62,357 bases of DNA, from contig CAISGR010000025.1 of NCBI GenBank assembly GCA_903884945.1, forward strand, positions 1 to 62,357, read 5' to 3'. Below are positions 1 to 9,284 of the stretch, in pieces. Every line of letters starts with the position of its first letter. The first letter of the stretch is position 1. The notes under the pieces are model-generated. The model made no database searches and had not been told where the DNA came from. It worked only from the letters and a program-made list of their open reading frames with translations. Origin of the DNA: an uncultured bacterium (lineage in GTDB: Bacteria; Pseudomonadota; Alphaproteobacteria; Sphingomonadales; Sphingomonadaceae). A program made the position numbers and the translations under genes.

Positions 1-705
1 ATTCGCGTCGAGCTGCGCGAGCCCGGCCGCAGTCGTGCCCCCGGGGCTCGTCACCTCGACCCGGAGTTCCGCGAGGGATTCGGGGCGGGCGTCGGCCAGC
101 CCCGCCGACCCGGTGAAGGTGGCGCGGGCGAGCCGCATCGCGATCTCGGGCGAGAGGCCGGCCGCGACGCCGGCAGCCGCGAGCGCCTCGGCAAAGCGGA
201 AGAAATAGGCCGGCCCGCTGCCCGACACGGCGGTGACGAGATCGAGATCGGCCTCGACATCGAGCCAGACCACCTCGCCCGCCGCCCGCAACAGGGCATC
301 GGCGAGCGCGCGATCCGACTCGGTGACAGCGGCCCCGGCGACGGCGGCGGTGATCCCGCGACCGATCGCGGCGGGCGTATTGGGCATGGAGCGGATGATT
401 CGCCCGGTGCCGCCCAGATCCCGCCCGAGGCGCTGCAGCCCTGCCCCGGCCACGACCGAGAGGAACAGCCCGCCGCGTTCGGCAAGCGGACGCAGCATCG
501 GCAACACGACGCCGAGCATCTGCGGCTTCACCGCGAGCACCACGACGAGATCCTCGGGCAGGGTCGCCGCCTCGATATGCTCGACGCGCGTGGCACCGGG
601 CGGAAGCGCCGCATGCGGATCGAACACGAGCACCTCCTGCCCGCCTACCCAGCTGCGGGCGAGCGCGCCACCCATGCGGCCGCAGCCGATCAGCAGCACT
701 GTCAT
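1..705 (-). CDS. proC: Pyrroline-5-carboxylate reductase (3' end cut by window)
   Basis: Last step of proline synthesis: NAD(P)H reduction of pyrroline-5-carboxylate, in the cytosol. The N terminus MTVLLIGCGRMGGALARSW is a Rossmann nucleotide-binding motif of this family. Further in are AVKPQML, a SMPNTPAAIGRGITA segment and the C-terminal GSGPAYFFRFAEAL and TSPGGTTAAGL signatures, all typical of ProC. About 235 codons are present; the family is about 270 residues, so the C-terminal tail lies off the left edge. The ATG overlaps the stop of the upstream amidohydrolase gene (ATGA, 702-705), so it is probably translated by coupling as the last gene of a three-gene operon. Confidence 0.95.
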   Translation of the reverse strand, partial: MTVLLIGCGRMGGALARSWVGGQEVLVFDPHAALPPGATRVEHIEAATLPEDLVVVLAVKPQMLGVVLPMLRPLAERGGLFLSVVAGAGLQRLGRDLGGTGRIIRSMPNTPAAIGRGITAAVAGAAVTESDRALADALLRAAGEVVWLDVEADLDLVTAVSGSGPAYFFRFAEALAAAGVAAGLSPEIAMRLARATFTGSAGLADARPESLAELRVEVTSPGGTTAAGLAQLDAN

Positions 706-3700
706 GGTCTTGCCGGAAGCCAGTGCGCCGGTGCCGCCTTGTCCGCAAACCAGGGAGCGGGCTGCGCATGCGGGGTCGGCCAGATTTCATCGAGCGTGTC
801 GGCCGCGTACAGGCGCCCACCCCGCATCACCTGCGCGACACTCTGCGTGTTGCGGATATCGACCAGCGGATCGCGATCGAGGATCACCAGGTCGGCCAGC
901 TTGCCCGGCTCGATCGTACCGAGATCGTCGAGCCGGCCGATCGTCTCGGCCGAGCCGGCGGTGGCGGCGTGGAGCACCGCGAGCGGCGTCATGCCGCCCA
1001 TCGCATGGCCCTCCATCTCCCAATGGAAGCCGATGCCCGGAACCTCGCCATGCGCGCCCATGCCGATCAGGCCACCCGCGCGCGCGACGGCGGCGGCGCC
1101 CGTCGCGATGATCGGGAAGCGATAGGCATCGAGCGGCTGCCAGGGACGATCCGTCAGCTTCTGGGCAATGATGGCGGGCGGCCAGAAATGCCGTGTGCGG
1201 GCATCATGCTGCGGATCGCGCGCCGTGACGAACCAGTCGGCACCGGGCGGCCCGCTGTTCGTGACCATCAGCGTCGTAGTGTAGCTGGTGCGCATTGCCG
1301 CGAGCAGGCCGACCACGTCGCGACCGAGCGGTACGGCGGCCAGCGCATGTTCGTTGCCGGCAAACCCGTCGAGAATCTGGGTGAGGTCCAGTTTCATCGA
1401 GATCGCCCCCTCGGTGGTGGGCAGCATGCCGAACTCGCGGGCGGCGATCGCGACCCATTGGCGCACGCGCCGGCTGCCGGTGCGATATTCCTTGATGTTG
1501 CGCAGGCCATAGGCGTCGCGATAGCGGCGCATCACCGCGCGGACCTGATCGAGCGACGTGAAGCGGTTCATCGAGAAGATCGCGGGGCCGGTCGACCGCA
1601 GCCTTGGGCCAAGCATTGCGCCCGTGTCGAGTAGATCCTGATAGGCCAGCATGTCGATGCTGAGCGTGGAGGGATCGAAGCTGGTGGTGACGCCGAAGGC
1701 AAGGCGCGCGCGCAGGCCCCAGTCCTCGAAACTCAGGACGTCGCGGCGCACTTCGCCGATATGATCATGAACGTCGATGAAGCCGGGCAGGACCGTCTTT
1801 CCCGCGACGTCGCGGATGGCCGCGCCGGGCGGCGCGGCGATGCTGCCGTGCGGGCCAACCGCGACAATCCGGTCGCCGGTGACCAGAATGTCGGCATGAT
1901 CGAGGATGCGATCGCTGCCGGCCATGGTCAACACGCGCGCATTGCTGAGCAGGAGGCTGCCGCCCGGCCGGTCGCGCGGCAGTTCGATCGCGACGACCTG
2001 GGTCTCGCGCCGGCCATCGGGGGCCAGCCGGGTCAGCTGGTTGCCGACCGCCCAATCGATGCTGCCGTCCGCTTCCCATTCGAAATAGTCCGCGCCGATA
2101 TCGCTCAGGCGCCGGACCGGCACCTTCGTGTCGGCGAGATCGATCTCCGGATCGCCCTTGCCGGGCATGGGCAGCAGGTAAAGCTGCTGGACGATCTGGG
2201 CGAGCAGCCACTTGCCGTCCGGGCTGACGCGCATGTCGTCGACCGGCACGCTGCCTTCCTGGAAATAATAGCCCGGGCCCGTCACCCGGGCGACGCGCGT
2301 GCGGGCGCCAGAGGACAGATCGACCGCGTCTAGGCCGTCGACACCCATGAGATAGGCTGTGTTTGCCGCAATCGAAAAATGCGGGCGGCCGCCCATCCGG
2401 CCATGGGTGACGATCCGCGGGGCGCCACCCGCGACGGGGAAGGCGACGAGATCGCCCTCGCGGAGCTTGCCGAATTCGAAGCCCATATTCTGGCGCGCCG
2501 CCTGCGGCGAACGCAGCGCCAGGATGCTCGCACCATCAGGCGTGAAGACCGGGTTGCTGTAATAGGCCGGGAGATCGCTGATCCTGGTGGGCGCGCCGCT
2601 ACCGTCCGCAGCGATAGTCCAGACCGATCCGCCGGCCGCCTCACTCCAGCTGACATAGGCGATCCGGCTGCCGTCCGGGCTGAAGCTGGGCTGGAAGACG
2701 GGATCGCCGGGCGTCGCGAGCTTGACTGGGGCCGCTGCGCCGCGCCGCTGGACATAGAGCGCGCCGAGCGCGGAGAAGACGAGGCGCTTGCCGTCGGGTG
2801 CGGCGACCGGCGCCTGGAGCAGGCGAGCCCGAACCGGCCCCGTCTCCTCGCGAACGCGCACGCGGGTGGAAGGGGCGACGTCGACGCGCAAGGCGGCATG
2901 GAAGGGAATGGCAGTGGCAACGCCCGTATCGACCGCGATCCGCTGGAAGCCGCCCTCACGGCTGAGGATCAGCGCTGTGCCGTCGGGCGTGAATGCGTAG
3001 CGCGGCAGGATGTCCTGCCACATCGAGGATTCGAGCTGGTCGCGGTCGATCCCCGACGCGAGCAGCCGATCCGAACCGCTGGCGAGATCGCGGACGCGCA
3101 GATCGGTCCGGCCGGCGACATGCGTCGCATAGGCGAGCAAATGGCCATCGCGCGACAGGATCGGCCGGAAGAAGGTCTCGCGATCCGCGCCACGGCCGCC
3201 CGATCCGGTGATGACCGGCACCTCCACGCCGCTCGCCAGATCGCGCCGCACGATCGTCCAGGCATCGATCGCGTCGAAATCGAGCCCGCCGATCCGGCGC
3301 TCGTAGAACAGCGACTTGCCGTCGGGCGAAGGGATGGCGCCCAGGCTGCTGTGCCACTCGCTGCGCGGCGTCGCGGGTGCGCTGCGGATCGGCGCGATAA
3401 TCTCGCCCGCGCCGGTCAGCGGATAGCGCCACAATTCATAATTGTTGAGGTCGGCGTGGTAGCGGCTGACGAACAGCGCGGTGCCGTCGGCGCTCCACGC
3501 GGGCGAGGCCAGCACGGTATCGTCATCGCCGCGGGTGACCTGGCGTGCCTCCTTGCCGTCCGCGCGCACGACCCACAGATTGTCGGCCCCCGAACGATCG
3601 CTGACAAAGGCGATCCACCGCCCGTCGGGCGAGAAGACCGGCTGCGTGTCGAAAGCGAGGCCGCTGGTGAGCTGGGTCGCCTCGCCGCCCGATACGGGCA

Positions 3701-3908
3701 TGGTGTAGAGATCGCCCAGAATGTCGAACACCATCGTGCGGCCGTCGGGCGAGAGGTCCAGCGACATCCAGGTGCCGGCGCTGGTGTCGATCCTGAGTTG
3801 CCGGGCCGGTGCCAGCGGCAACCCCGCAGGCACGGTCGACGTCTTGCCGGACGCAGGGGCCGCAAGCGCCGTCAGTGCCGCAAGCAGCGCCAGGGCCCGC
3901 CGCGGCAT
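702..3908 (-). CDS. Beta-propeller (TolB/WD40-like) amidohydrolase
   Basis: A 1068-residue exported protein. A signal peptide (about residues 1-23, ending LAAPASG) is followed by TolB-like propeller repeats of the type SPDGRWIAFVSDRSG and SPDGSRIAYVSW through roughly residue 650. The C-terminal third is an amidohydrolase barrel with VLPGFIDVHDHIG carrying the HxH metal motif, NIKEYRTGSRR with the lysine expected to be carbamylated, and the closing GTIEPGKLADLVILDRDPL. This domain order is known for secreted amidohydrolases or peptidases of unclear substrate. I chose ATG 3908 because it begins the signal peptide and overlaps the stop of the upstream PaiB-like gene (ATGA). Its own stop overlaps the proC start. 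A substrate cannot be assigned from sequence. Confidence 0.85.
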   Translation of the reverse strand: MPRRALALLAALTALAAPASGKTSTVPAGLPLAPARQLRIDTSAGTWMSLDLSPDGRTMVFDILGDLYTMPVSGGEATQLTSGLAFDTQPVFSPDGRWIAFVSDRSGADNLWVVRADGKEARQVTRGDDDTVLASPAWSADGTALFVSRYHADLNNYELWRYPLTGAGEIIAPIRSAPATPRSEWHSSLGAIPSPDGKSLFYERRIGGLDFDAIDAWTIVRRDLASGVEVPVITGSGGRGADRETFFRPILSRDGHLLAYATHVAGRTDLRVRDLASGSDRLLASGIDRDQLESSMWQDILPRYAFTPDGTALILSREGGFQRIAVDTGVATAIPFHAALRVDVAPSTRVRVREETGPVRARLLQAPVAAPDGKRLVFSALGALYVQRRGAAAPVKLATPGDPVFQPSFSPDGSRIAYVSWSEAAGGSVWTIAADGSGAPTRISDLPAYYSNPVFTPDGASILALRSPQAARQNMGFEFGKLREGDLVAFPVAGGAPRIVTHGRMGGRPHFSIAANTAYLMGVDGLDAVDLSSGARTRVARVTGPGYYFQEGSVPVDDMRVSPDGKWLLAQIVQQLYLLPMPGKGDPEIDLADTKVPVRRLSDIGADYFEWEADGSIDWAVGNQLTRLAPDGRRETQVVAIELPRDRPGGSLLLSNARVLTMAGSDRILDHADILVTGDRIVAVGPHGSIAAPPGAAIRDVAGKTVLPGFIDVHDHIGEVRRDVLSFEDWGLRARLAFGVTTSFDPSTLSIDMLAYQDLLDTGAMLGPRLRSTGPAIFSMNRFTSLDQVRAVMRRYRDAYGLRNIKEYRTGSRRVRQWVAIAAREFGMLPTTEGAISMKLDLTQILDGFAGNEHALAAVPLGRDVVGLLAAMRTSYTTTLMVTNSGPPGADWFVTARDPQHDARTRHFWPPAIIAQKLTDRPWQPLDAYRFPIIATGAAAVARAGGLIGMGAHGEVPGIGFHWEMEGHAMGGMTPLAVLHAATAGSAETIGRLDDLGTIEPGKLADLVILDRDPLVDIRNTQSVAQVMRGGRLYAADTLDEIWPTPHAQPAPWFADKAAPAHWLPARP

Positions 3909-4510
3909 CAGATGCGCCCCGTATTGAACCGGCGCATCCAGCGGGTCATCGCCGGGTCGGGCAGGTTTTCGAGGATGGCGCGGAGCACGTCGGGGCTCTC
4001 GTCCTGCCCCAGCTTGAACCGGCCGCGGACGGCGGTGACCCTGGCCCGGAACGCAATGATTGCGGTGCGCATCTGCGCATAGCGCTCGCCCAGTTCCCGC
4101 GGTTGCCAAGGGGCTGGACGATCGGCTTCCATCGCCGTGACGAGCAGGTCGAGCGCCGCGTCGGTCTGCTCCGGCTCGAAGACGATCTCGGCCTCGATCC
4201 GCAGCTGCGCGAAATTCCAGGTCGGTGCCCAGTTCCGGACCTGCGCGTGTTCCGGCGAAACATAGGCCCCCGGCCCGTTGAACAGGACGAGTGCCCGGCA
4301 ATCGGCGCTCAGCGCTTCGAACAGCGGATTGCGGCGCGCCATATGACCGACCAGGTGCGTGAGCCCACCCGCGGCATCGCATTCGGCAAGCAGCGGCAAC
4401 AGGCTGGCATGCTCCGCCCGGCCGTCACGGGCGCAAAGCCATGCCAGCGGATATTCGCCGATCAGGTCGCTGACGTCGCGGTCCGCATAGTGATCGAAGA
4501 TGTCGATCAC
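3908..4510 (-). CDS. PaiB-like FMN-binding split-barrel protein
   Basis: A 200-residue protein of the FMN_bind_2/PaiB family (flavin-binding split barrel). Family features seen are the N-terminal FDHYADRDVSDLIGEYPLAWL, the central GGLTHLVGHMARRNP, and VLFNGPGAYVSPEHAQVRNWAPTWNF. The C-terminal FKLGQDESPDVLRAIL matches the KLSQNR-like segment of PaiB. PaiB of Bacillus is linked to regulation of sporulation and protease genes; many homologues are probably FMN-dependent enzymes or heme/flavin binders, so the role is open. The start is GTG at 4510. It is the first gene of the minus-strand operon with the amidohydrolase and proC, and is divergent from a MocR regulator that is a plausible controller. 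Confidence 0.82.
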   Translation of the reverse strand: MIDIFDHYADRDVSDLIGEYPLAWLCARDGRAEHASLLPLLAECDAAGGLTHLVGHMARRNPLFEALSADCRALVLFNGPGAYVSPEHAQVRNWAPTWNFAQLRIEAEIVFEPEQTDAALDLLVTAMEADRPAPWQPRELGERYAQMRTAIIAFRARVTAVRGRFKLGQDESPDVLRAILENLPDPAMTRWMRRFNTGRI

Positions 4511-4694
4511 GCCACGATGCCCGGGCAGGCGCGCCGCGCATCATCGCCGATCGTCCGTTTCTGTTGCCGTTCGCGCACGCAAAGCCCCCGTCTTCAGCCT
4601 TTTCTTCCCCGGCAGGCGGCGCGGCCGCAAGCGCCAATAGAAAAACGCACGCGGGACCAAGCATGCGACGCGCGGGACATTTGCTATTAGGTGC

Positions 4695-4736
4695 TGGACC
4701 GGTCCATGGTGCCGTTCCGCAATCAGGTTGGGTCCA
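4695..4736 (+). promoter_or_regulatory. Candidate MocR operator (palindrome plus direct repeat)
   Basis: The segment TGGACCGGTCCA (4695-4706) is a perfect 12-base palindrome. The half site GGTCCA recurs in the same orientation at 4731-4736, starting 30 bases after the first (4701), close to three helical turns. It lies in the 226-base divergent region between the PaiB-like gene and the MocR gene. MocR regulators commonly bind repeated half sites in such regions; that this one does is inference. Confidence 0.45.
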
Positions 4737-6209
4737 ATGCTGCGTCCATGGAAAGTGTCGCTGAGCGAGCGAATCGATACGTCCCGAGACGTGCCCGTCT
4801 ATATGCAGATCATCCAGGCGCTGATCCGCGACATCGAGCGGGGGCGGCTGACATCCGGCACGTTTCTTCCCAGCAGCCGCGAACTGGCGGCAGCACTGGG
4901 GGTCAATCGCAAGACTGTCGTGCTCGCCTATGAGGACCTGATCGCCCAGGGCTGGCTCGATTCGGCCGGCACGCGGGGCACGATGATCTCGATGTCGCTG
5001 CCCGGCCCGGTGCAGGCCCCGAGCGCAGCGGCGGCACCGCAGCCGATGGATGCGCGTGTCATGCCGGCCTATCGCTTTGCCACCCCGCCCGCGCGCCCGC
5101 TCGCCCTGCCCGGCGGCACCGGGCTGAAACTCGACGAGGGCGCGCCGGACGGACGACTGTTCCCGGCCGAATATCTGGCGCGGGCCTATCGCACCGCCGT
5201 GCAGCAGGCCTCGCATCAGAATCGCTTCCAGTATCGCGACCCGCGTGGATCCGAGGCATTGCGCGAGCGCGTCGCCGCGATGCTGAAGAGCCAGCGCGGC
5301 CTGCCCGTTACCGCGGCCAATATCTGCATTACCCGCGGCAGCCAGAACGGCATCTTCCTGGCGACCAAGGTGCTGGTGAAGCCGGGGGATGCCGTGATCG
5401 TCGAGGCACTGACCTATGAACCGGCGGTGGCGGCGTTCCGGGCGTGCGGGGCGAAGGTGGTGCCGGTGCGCCTGGACGGCGACGGGATCAACGTCGACGA
5501 TGTGGAGGCCGCGTGCCGCAAGCATGGCGTGCGCGCCGTCTTCGTCACGCCGCACCACCAGTTCCCGACCACGGTCGCGCTTCGGCCGGAGCGCCGGCTG
5601 CGCCTGCTCGACCTTGCCCGTCAGTTCGGCTTCGCGATCATCGAGGATGATTACGATCATGAATTCCATTTCGAATCGCAGCCGCTGCTGCCGATGGCAG
5701 GCTATGCGCCGGGCCAGGTGATCTATGTCGGATCGCTCTCGAAGCTGCTGCTGCCGGCGCTGCGCATCGGTTATATCGCCGCGCCCCCGACCGTGATCGA
5801 CGCGATCGCCCATATGGTCTCGCTGACCGACGGCATGGGGAACACCGTGACCGAGGATGCGGCGGCGGAGCTGATCGAGAATGGCGCGCTCCGGCGGCAT
5901 GCCCGCAAGGTGCTGCAGGTCTATGCCCGGCGGCGCAAATCCTTTGCGGCCCTGATCGATGCCGAACTGGGCCACCTGGTCGACTATACCATGCCCGATG
6001 GCGGCCTGGCCTTCTGGCTGCGCTTTCGCGAGCGCGCCGACCTCGACCGGATCGAGACGCGGGCGCCCGCGCTCGGCCTGCGCTTCGCTTCGTCGGCTTC
6101 GTTCGTGACCAGCGACGAGGCGGAACGGGGGCTGCGGATCGGCTTTGCCAGCCTTACCGAGAATGAAGCACAGGATGCGGTACGGGCACTGCGGGCGACG
6201 GCGCGCTGA
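4737..6209 (+). CDS. MocR/PdxR-type regulator (GntR wHTH fused to aminotransferase fold)
   Basis: A 490-residue transcription factor. The N-terminal winged helix (about 15-80) contains VPVYMQIIQALIRDIERGRL and the recognition region LPSSRELAAALGVNRKTV. The rest is a fold-type I aminotransferase-like domain with FVTPHHQFPTT, IIEDDYDHEFHF and the PLP-lysine motif GSLSKLLLPALRIGY. Such proteins use PLP or an amino compound as effector. ATG 4737 is preceded by AGG at 4725-4727; a TTG nine bases upstream would add three residues. It is divergent from the PaiB-like/amidohydrolase/proC operon, the usual arrangement for a MocR regulator and its target. The effector is not predictable from sequence. 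Confidence 0.92.
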   Translation: MLRPWKVSLSERIDTSRDVPVYMQIIQALIRDIERGRLTSGTFLPSSRELAAALGVNRKTVVLAYEDLIAQGWLDSAGTRGTMISMSLPGPVQAPSAAAAPQPMDARVMPAYRFATPPARPLALPGGTGLKLDEGAPDGRLFPAEYLARAYRTAVQQASHQNRFQYRDPRGSEALRERVAAMLKSQRGLPVTAANICITRGSQNGIFLATKVLVKPGDAVIVEALTYEPAVAAFRACGAKVVPVRLDGDGINVDDVEAACRKHGVRAVFVTPHHQFPTTVALRPERRLRLLDLARQFGFAIIEDDYDHEFHFESQPLLPMAGYAPGQVIYVGSLSKLLLPALRIGYIAAPPTVIDAIAHMVSLTDGMGNTVTEDAAAELIENGALRRHARKVLQVYARRRKSFAALIDAELGHLVDYTMPDGGLAFWLRFRERADLDRIETRAPALGLRFASSASFVTSDEAERGLRIGFASLTENEAQDAVRALRATAR

Positions 6210-6471
6210 GCACCGGGGATGACGGCCACCGCCGGTACTTGATCTGGATCACCCCGGAGAGGTTACCGGCAACGATGCCAGGCACCATCGCGACAGCGCC
6301 AAAGTTTCGGATGTCGGCCCGTTGGTCCCTGAACTATCCCCAAATTGGATGTTCTACGGGCCGAGCGGGGGACGGATTGTACCCTCAGCCGCATCAGGGG
6401 CGGGCTCAATAGCGAGCGCAGGCCAGGGCGCGAAAAGCGCCGGCCGGCCGGAATTGTAACTGGGGACCATC

Positions 6472-8682
6472 ATGCCTTCATCCATCGCCACGGGAACCAG
6501 CCTGGCGGCCATTGCCGCCATGCTGGCGTTTGCCGCTCCCGCTTCCGCCCAGGAAAGCCAGGAGGGATCGTCGGCCGACATCGTCGTCACCGCGCAGCAG
6601 GCACAAAAGCAGGTGGTCAGCGATGGTTCGATCGGCGTGCTGGGCGACAAGGATGCTCTTTCCACCCCGTTCAACCTATCCAGCTACACCGCGCAGCTCG
6701 TGCTCGACCAGCAGTCCGAGACGATCGGCGACGTGCTGGAAAACGACCCATCGGTGCGCACCACCTATGGCTCGGGCAACCAGTCCGAACTGTTCGTGAT
6801 CCGCGGCTTCGCGCTGAATGGCGACGATGTCTCGATCGACGGGCTGTACGGCGTGACGCCGCGCCAGATCGTCTCGCCGGAACTCTATGACAGCGTGCAG
6901 GTGCTCAACGGCGCGAGCGCCTTCCTGTTCGGCGCGGCACCGGGTGGATCGGGCGTGGGCGGCGGCATCAACCTGATCCCGAAGCGCGCCAAGAAGACCC
7001 TGTTCCGCGCCACCGCGAGCTACAGCGCGGACAGCGTTTTCGGCGGCAACGTGGATCTCGGCACCCGCTTCGGACCCGAGCAGGAATTCGGCATCCGCGT
7101 GAACGCCGTCTATCGCTCGGGCGATTCAGCGATCGACAACGACCATCGCGCGGTGAAGGTCGCCGGCGCGAGCTTCGATTTCCGCAAGGGGCCCGGCCGC
7201 TTCTTCCTCGATTTCGGCTATGAGAATCAGGAGGCAAGCTGGAGCCGCCCCACCGTGCGACTGGCGAACAACATCGCCGTGCCGCGGGCACCGCGGGCCA
7301 ATGACAATTATGGCCAGCCCTGGACCTTCACCAAGCTGCGCGACATCTATGCGCTTTCGCGGGTCGAGCTCGATATCGCCAAGGGCTGGATGCTCTATGC
7401 CGCTGCCGGCTTCCGCGACGGCGCCGAGAAGGGCGATTATTCGACGCTGACCGTGACCAACGCGACGACGGGCGCAGCCACCGCGAGCCGGCTCTACGTG
7501 CCACGCGAGGACAATAACGAGAGCGGCCAGGCCGGCATTCGCGGCAAGTTCAGCGTTGCGGGCATCAGCAACGAGTTCAATGCCGGCGCTTCGGTCAACT
7601 ATACCGAGAACCGCAATTCCTTCGCGTTCGGCGCCTTCCCGACCAGCGTGCGCGCCGCGTGCGGGGCCTCGGCCACGTCGTTCTGCACCAATCTCTACAA
7701 CGCGATGGTCGTCGACCGCCCCCCGAACTCGACCACGGCCGGGTTCGTCAGCGGGAGCTTCTCCGTCCTGCCGCGCGTCTCGACCAGCGAGTTCAAGAGC
7801 GTCTTCGTCTCCGACACGATCGGCGTGATCGACGACCAGGTATTGGTGACGGTCGGCGCACGGCGGCAGAACATGGTCGTCGATGCCTATAATCGCACGA
7901 CTTTGGCGCGGACCACGCGCTACGACAAGAGCGCCACCACCCCGGTGGTCGGCGTGATCGTCAAGCCGACCGTCCACCTGTCCTTCTACGCCAACCGCAT
8001 CGAAGCGCTGGTGCAGGGGCCGGTCGCCCCCAACAACGCGACGACGACCAATGCCGGGGAGATCTTCGAACCATTCCGGTCGGTCCAGTATGAGGCAGGC
8101 GCCAAGCTGGCGATCAGGGGCCTGACCGGTACCATCGCGCTCTACCAGACCAGGCAGCCGAGCACGTTCAACCAGCCGGTCACGGGCAGCTCGACGCTCG
8201 TGACCTTCGTGGTCGATGGCGAGCAGACCAACCGCGGCATCGAGGTGACCGCGAACGGCGAACCGACCGACTGGCTGCGCTTCATCGGCGGCTTCACCAT
8301 CAACGATGCGAAGATCACCAGATCGCTGAACGGTGTCAACAATGGCAAGAAGGCGATCGGCGTGCCCGATTACCAGGTCAATTTCGGCACCGAGATCGTA
8401 CCGCCGTTCCTCGACAAGATGACGCTTACCGCCCGCGTCGTGGTGACGGGCAAGCAGATGATCAACATCCCGTCGGCCACCGCGAGCGCGCAAGAACTGC
8501 CGAGCTGGACCCGCTTCGACCTTGGCGCGCGCTACGTGCTCGTCGCTGACGAACATCCGGTGACGCTGCGCCTCAGCGCCGAGAATATCGACAATCGTCG
8601 CTACTGGTATTCGGCGTTCGGCGGCTATCTGCTCCAGGGCTCGCCGCGTACGGTCAAGGCTTCGGTGACGTTCGAATATTGA
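6472..8682 (+). CDS. TonB-dependent siderophore receptor (FhuA/FhuE-like)
   Basis: A 736-residue outer-membrane receptor. The signal peptide ends at PASAQE (about residue 27), followed by DIVVTAQQ, resembling a TonB box. The plug domain shows IGDVLENDPSVRTTYGSGN, FVIRGFALNGDDVSIDGLYG and VQVLNGASAFLFGAAPGGSGVGG-type signatures. The rest is a beta barrel ending in the aromatic C-terminal VTFEY used for outer-membrane insertion. The plug pattern is that of siderophore receptors rather than vitamin or sugar receptors, so a ferric chelate is the likely ligand. GGGGA lies six bases before the ATG. There is no adjacent transport or synthesis gene, and I see no clear Fur box in the 262-base upstream gap. 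Confidence 0.9.
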   Translation: MPSSIATGTSLAAIAAMLAFAAPASAQESQEGSSADIVVTAQQAQKQVVSDGSIGVLGDKDALSTPFNLSSYTAQLVLDQQSETIGDVLENDPSVRTTYGSGNQSELFVIRGFALNGDDVSIDGLYGVTPRQIVSPELYDSVQVLNGASAFLFGAAPGGSGVGGGINLIPKRAKKTLFRATASYSADSVFGGNVDLGTRFGPEQEFGIRVNAVYRSGDSAIDNDHRAVKVAGASFDFRKGPGRFFLDFGYENQEASWSRPTVRLANNIAVPRAPRANDNYGQPWTFTKLRDIYALSRVELDIAKGWMLYAAAGFRDGAEKGDYSTLTVTNATTGAATASRLYVPREDNNESGQAGIRGKFSVAGISNEFNAGASVNYTENRNSFAFGAFPTSVRAACGASATSFCTNLYNAMVVDRPPNSTTAGFVSGSFSVLPRVSTSEFKSVFVSDTIGVIDDQVLVTVGARRQNMVVDAYNRTTLARTTRYDKSATTPVVGVIVKPTVHLSFYANRIEALVQGPVAPNNATTTNAGEIFEPFRSVQYEAGAKLAIRGLTGTIALYQTRQPSTFNQPVTGSSTLVTFVVDGEQTNRGIEVTANGEPTDWLRFIGGFTINDAKITRSLNGVNNGKKAIGVPDYQVNFGTEIVPPFLDKMTLTARVVVTGKQMINIPSATASAQELPSWTRFDLGARYVLVADEHPVTLRLSAENIDNRRYWYSAFGGYLLQGSPRTVKASVTFEY

Positions 8683-8690
8683 TCCCGCCA

Positions 8691-8719
8691 GCCCCGGCCC
8701 GCGGGCCGGGGCCGCCCCT
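8691..8719. terminator. GC-rich hairpin, probable bidirectional terminator
   Basis: Positions 8691-8712 form a perfect 22-base palindrome (GCCCCGGCCC followed by its complement around GC), then a short CCTTT. It lies between the ends of the convergent TonB receptor and Lrp-type genes. The T tract is weak, so efficiency is uncertain. Confidence 0.6.
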
Positions 8720-8766
8720 TTCCCGGCCTAACAAGTCCATCCCGCGCCGGCGCCGCGCTGCCATGG

Positions 8767-9219
8767 TCAGATCGGCAGCGCGGTGGTCGTCTTCACTTCC
8801 TCCAGCACCGCATAGGTGCGGGTTTCGCGGATGCCGGGCAACGCGACCAGCGTGCCGCCGAGGAACAGGCGATAGGCATCCATATCGCTGACGCGAACCT
8901 TGAGCAGATAATCAAATCCGCCCGCCACCATATGGCATTCCAGCACCTCCGGCAGCCGCGCGACATGATCGGCAAAGGCGGCGAAGACATCGTCCGTGGT
9001 GCGATCGAGCAGCACCTCGATGAATACCATCAGCGCGAGGCCGGCCTTTTTCGGATCGATCAGCGCGGCATAGCCCTTGATCACCCCGCTCGCGCGCAGG
9101 CGCTTGACCCGGTCGAAGCAGGCGGCGGGAGAAAGGCCGCATTGCTCCGCCAGCGCCTGGTTGGTGATGCGCCCGTCCACCTGCAGCACGCGTAGCAATT
9201 TGCGATCCATGACGTCCAT
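8767..9219 (-). CDS. putR: Lrp/AsnC family regulator, probable putA activator
   Basis: A 150-residue regulator with an N-terminal helix-turn-helix (MDVMDRKLLRVLQVDGRI, then LAEQCGLSPAACFDRVKRLR) and a C-terminal RAM ligand-binding domain (VLECHMVAGGFDYLLKVRV, TLVALPGIRETRTY). ATG 9219 is preceded on the minus strand by GAAGGA six bases upstream, which sets the start; a longer reading from 9291 would run through the operator. It is divergent from putA, the arrangement known for the proline-responsive activator PutR in alphaproteobacteria. The symbol is inferred from context; another Lrp paralogue would look the same in the protein. Confidence 0.85.
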   Translation of the reverse strand: MDVMDRKLLRVLQVDGRITNQALAEQCGLSPAACFDRVKRLRASGVIKGYAALIDPKKAGLALMVFIEVLLDRTTDDVFAAFADHVARLPEVLECHMVAGGFDYLLKVRVSDMDAYRLFLGGTLVALPGIRETRTYAVLEEVKTTTALPI

Positions 9220-9258
9220 CGACGATCCTTCGATATCGGCGCCAATCAGCGCGGCTTC

Positions 9259-9284
9259 TTCGGATTTACCACGTAAATGACGAA
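9259..9284. promoter_or_regulatory. Candidate Lrp/PutR operator in the putA intergenic region
   Basis: An interrupted dyad: ATTTAC (9264-9269), CAC, GTAAAT (9273-9278), flanked by TTCG (9259-9262) and CGAA (9281-9284). The 6-3-6 core is perfect and AT-rich in otherwise GC-rich DNA, like sites of Lrp-family dimers. A second weaker repeat, TCGAA-8 bases-TTCGA, lies at 9312-9329 just before the putA ribosome binding site. Confidence 0.6.

Noticed and set aside
4425..5975. 516-codon open frame on the minus strand
   Set aside because: It is antisense to the MocR gene and runs into the PaiB-like gene in another frame; rich in Arg, His and Asp as expected of GC-rich shadow frames.
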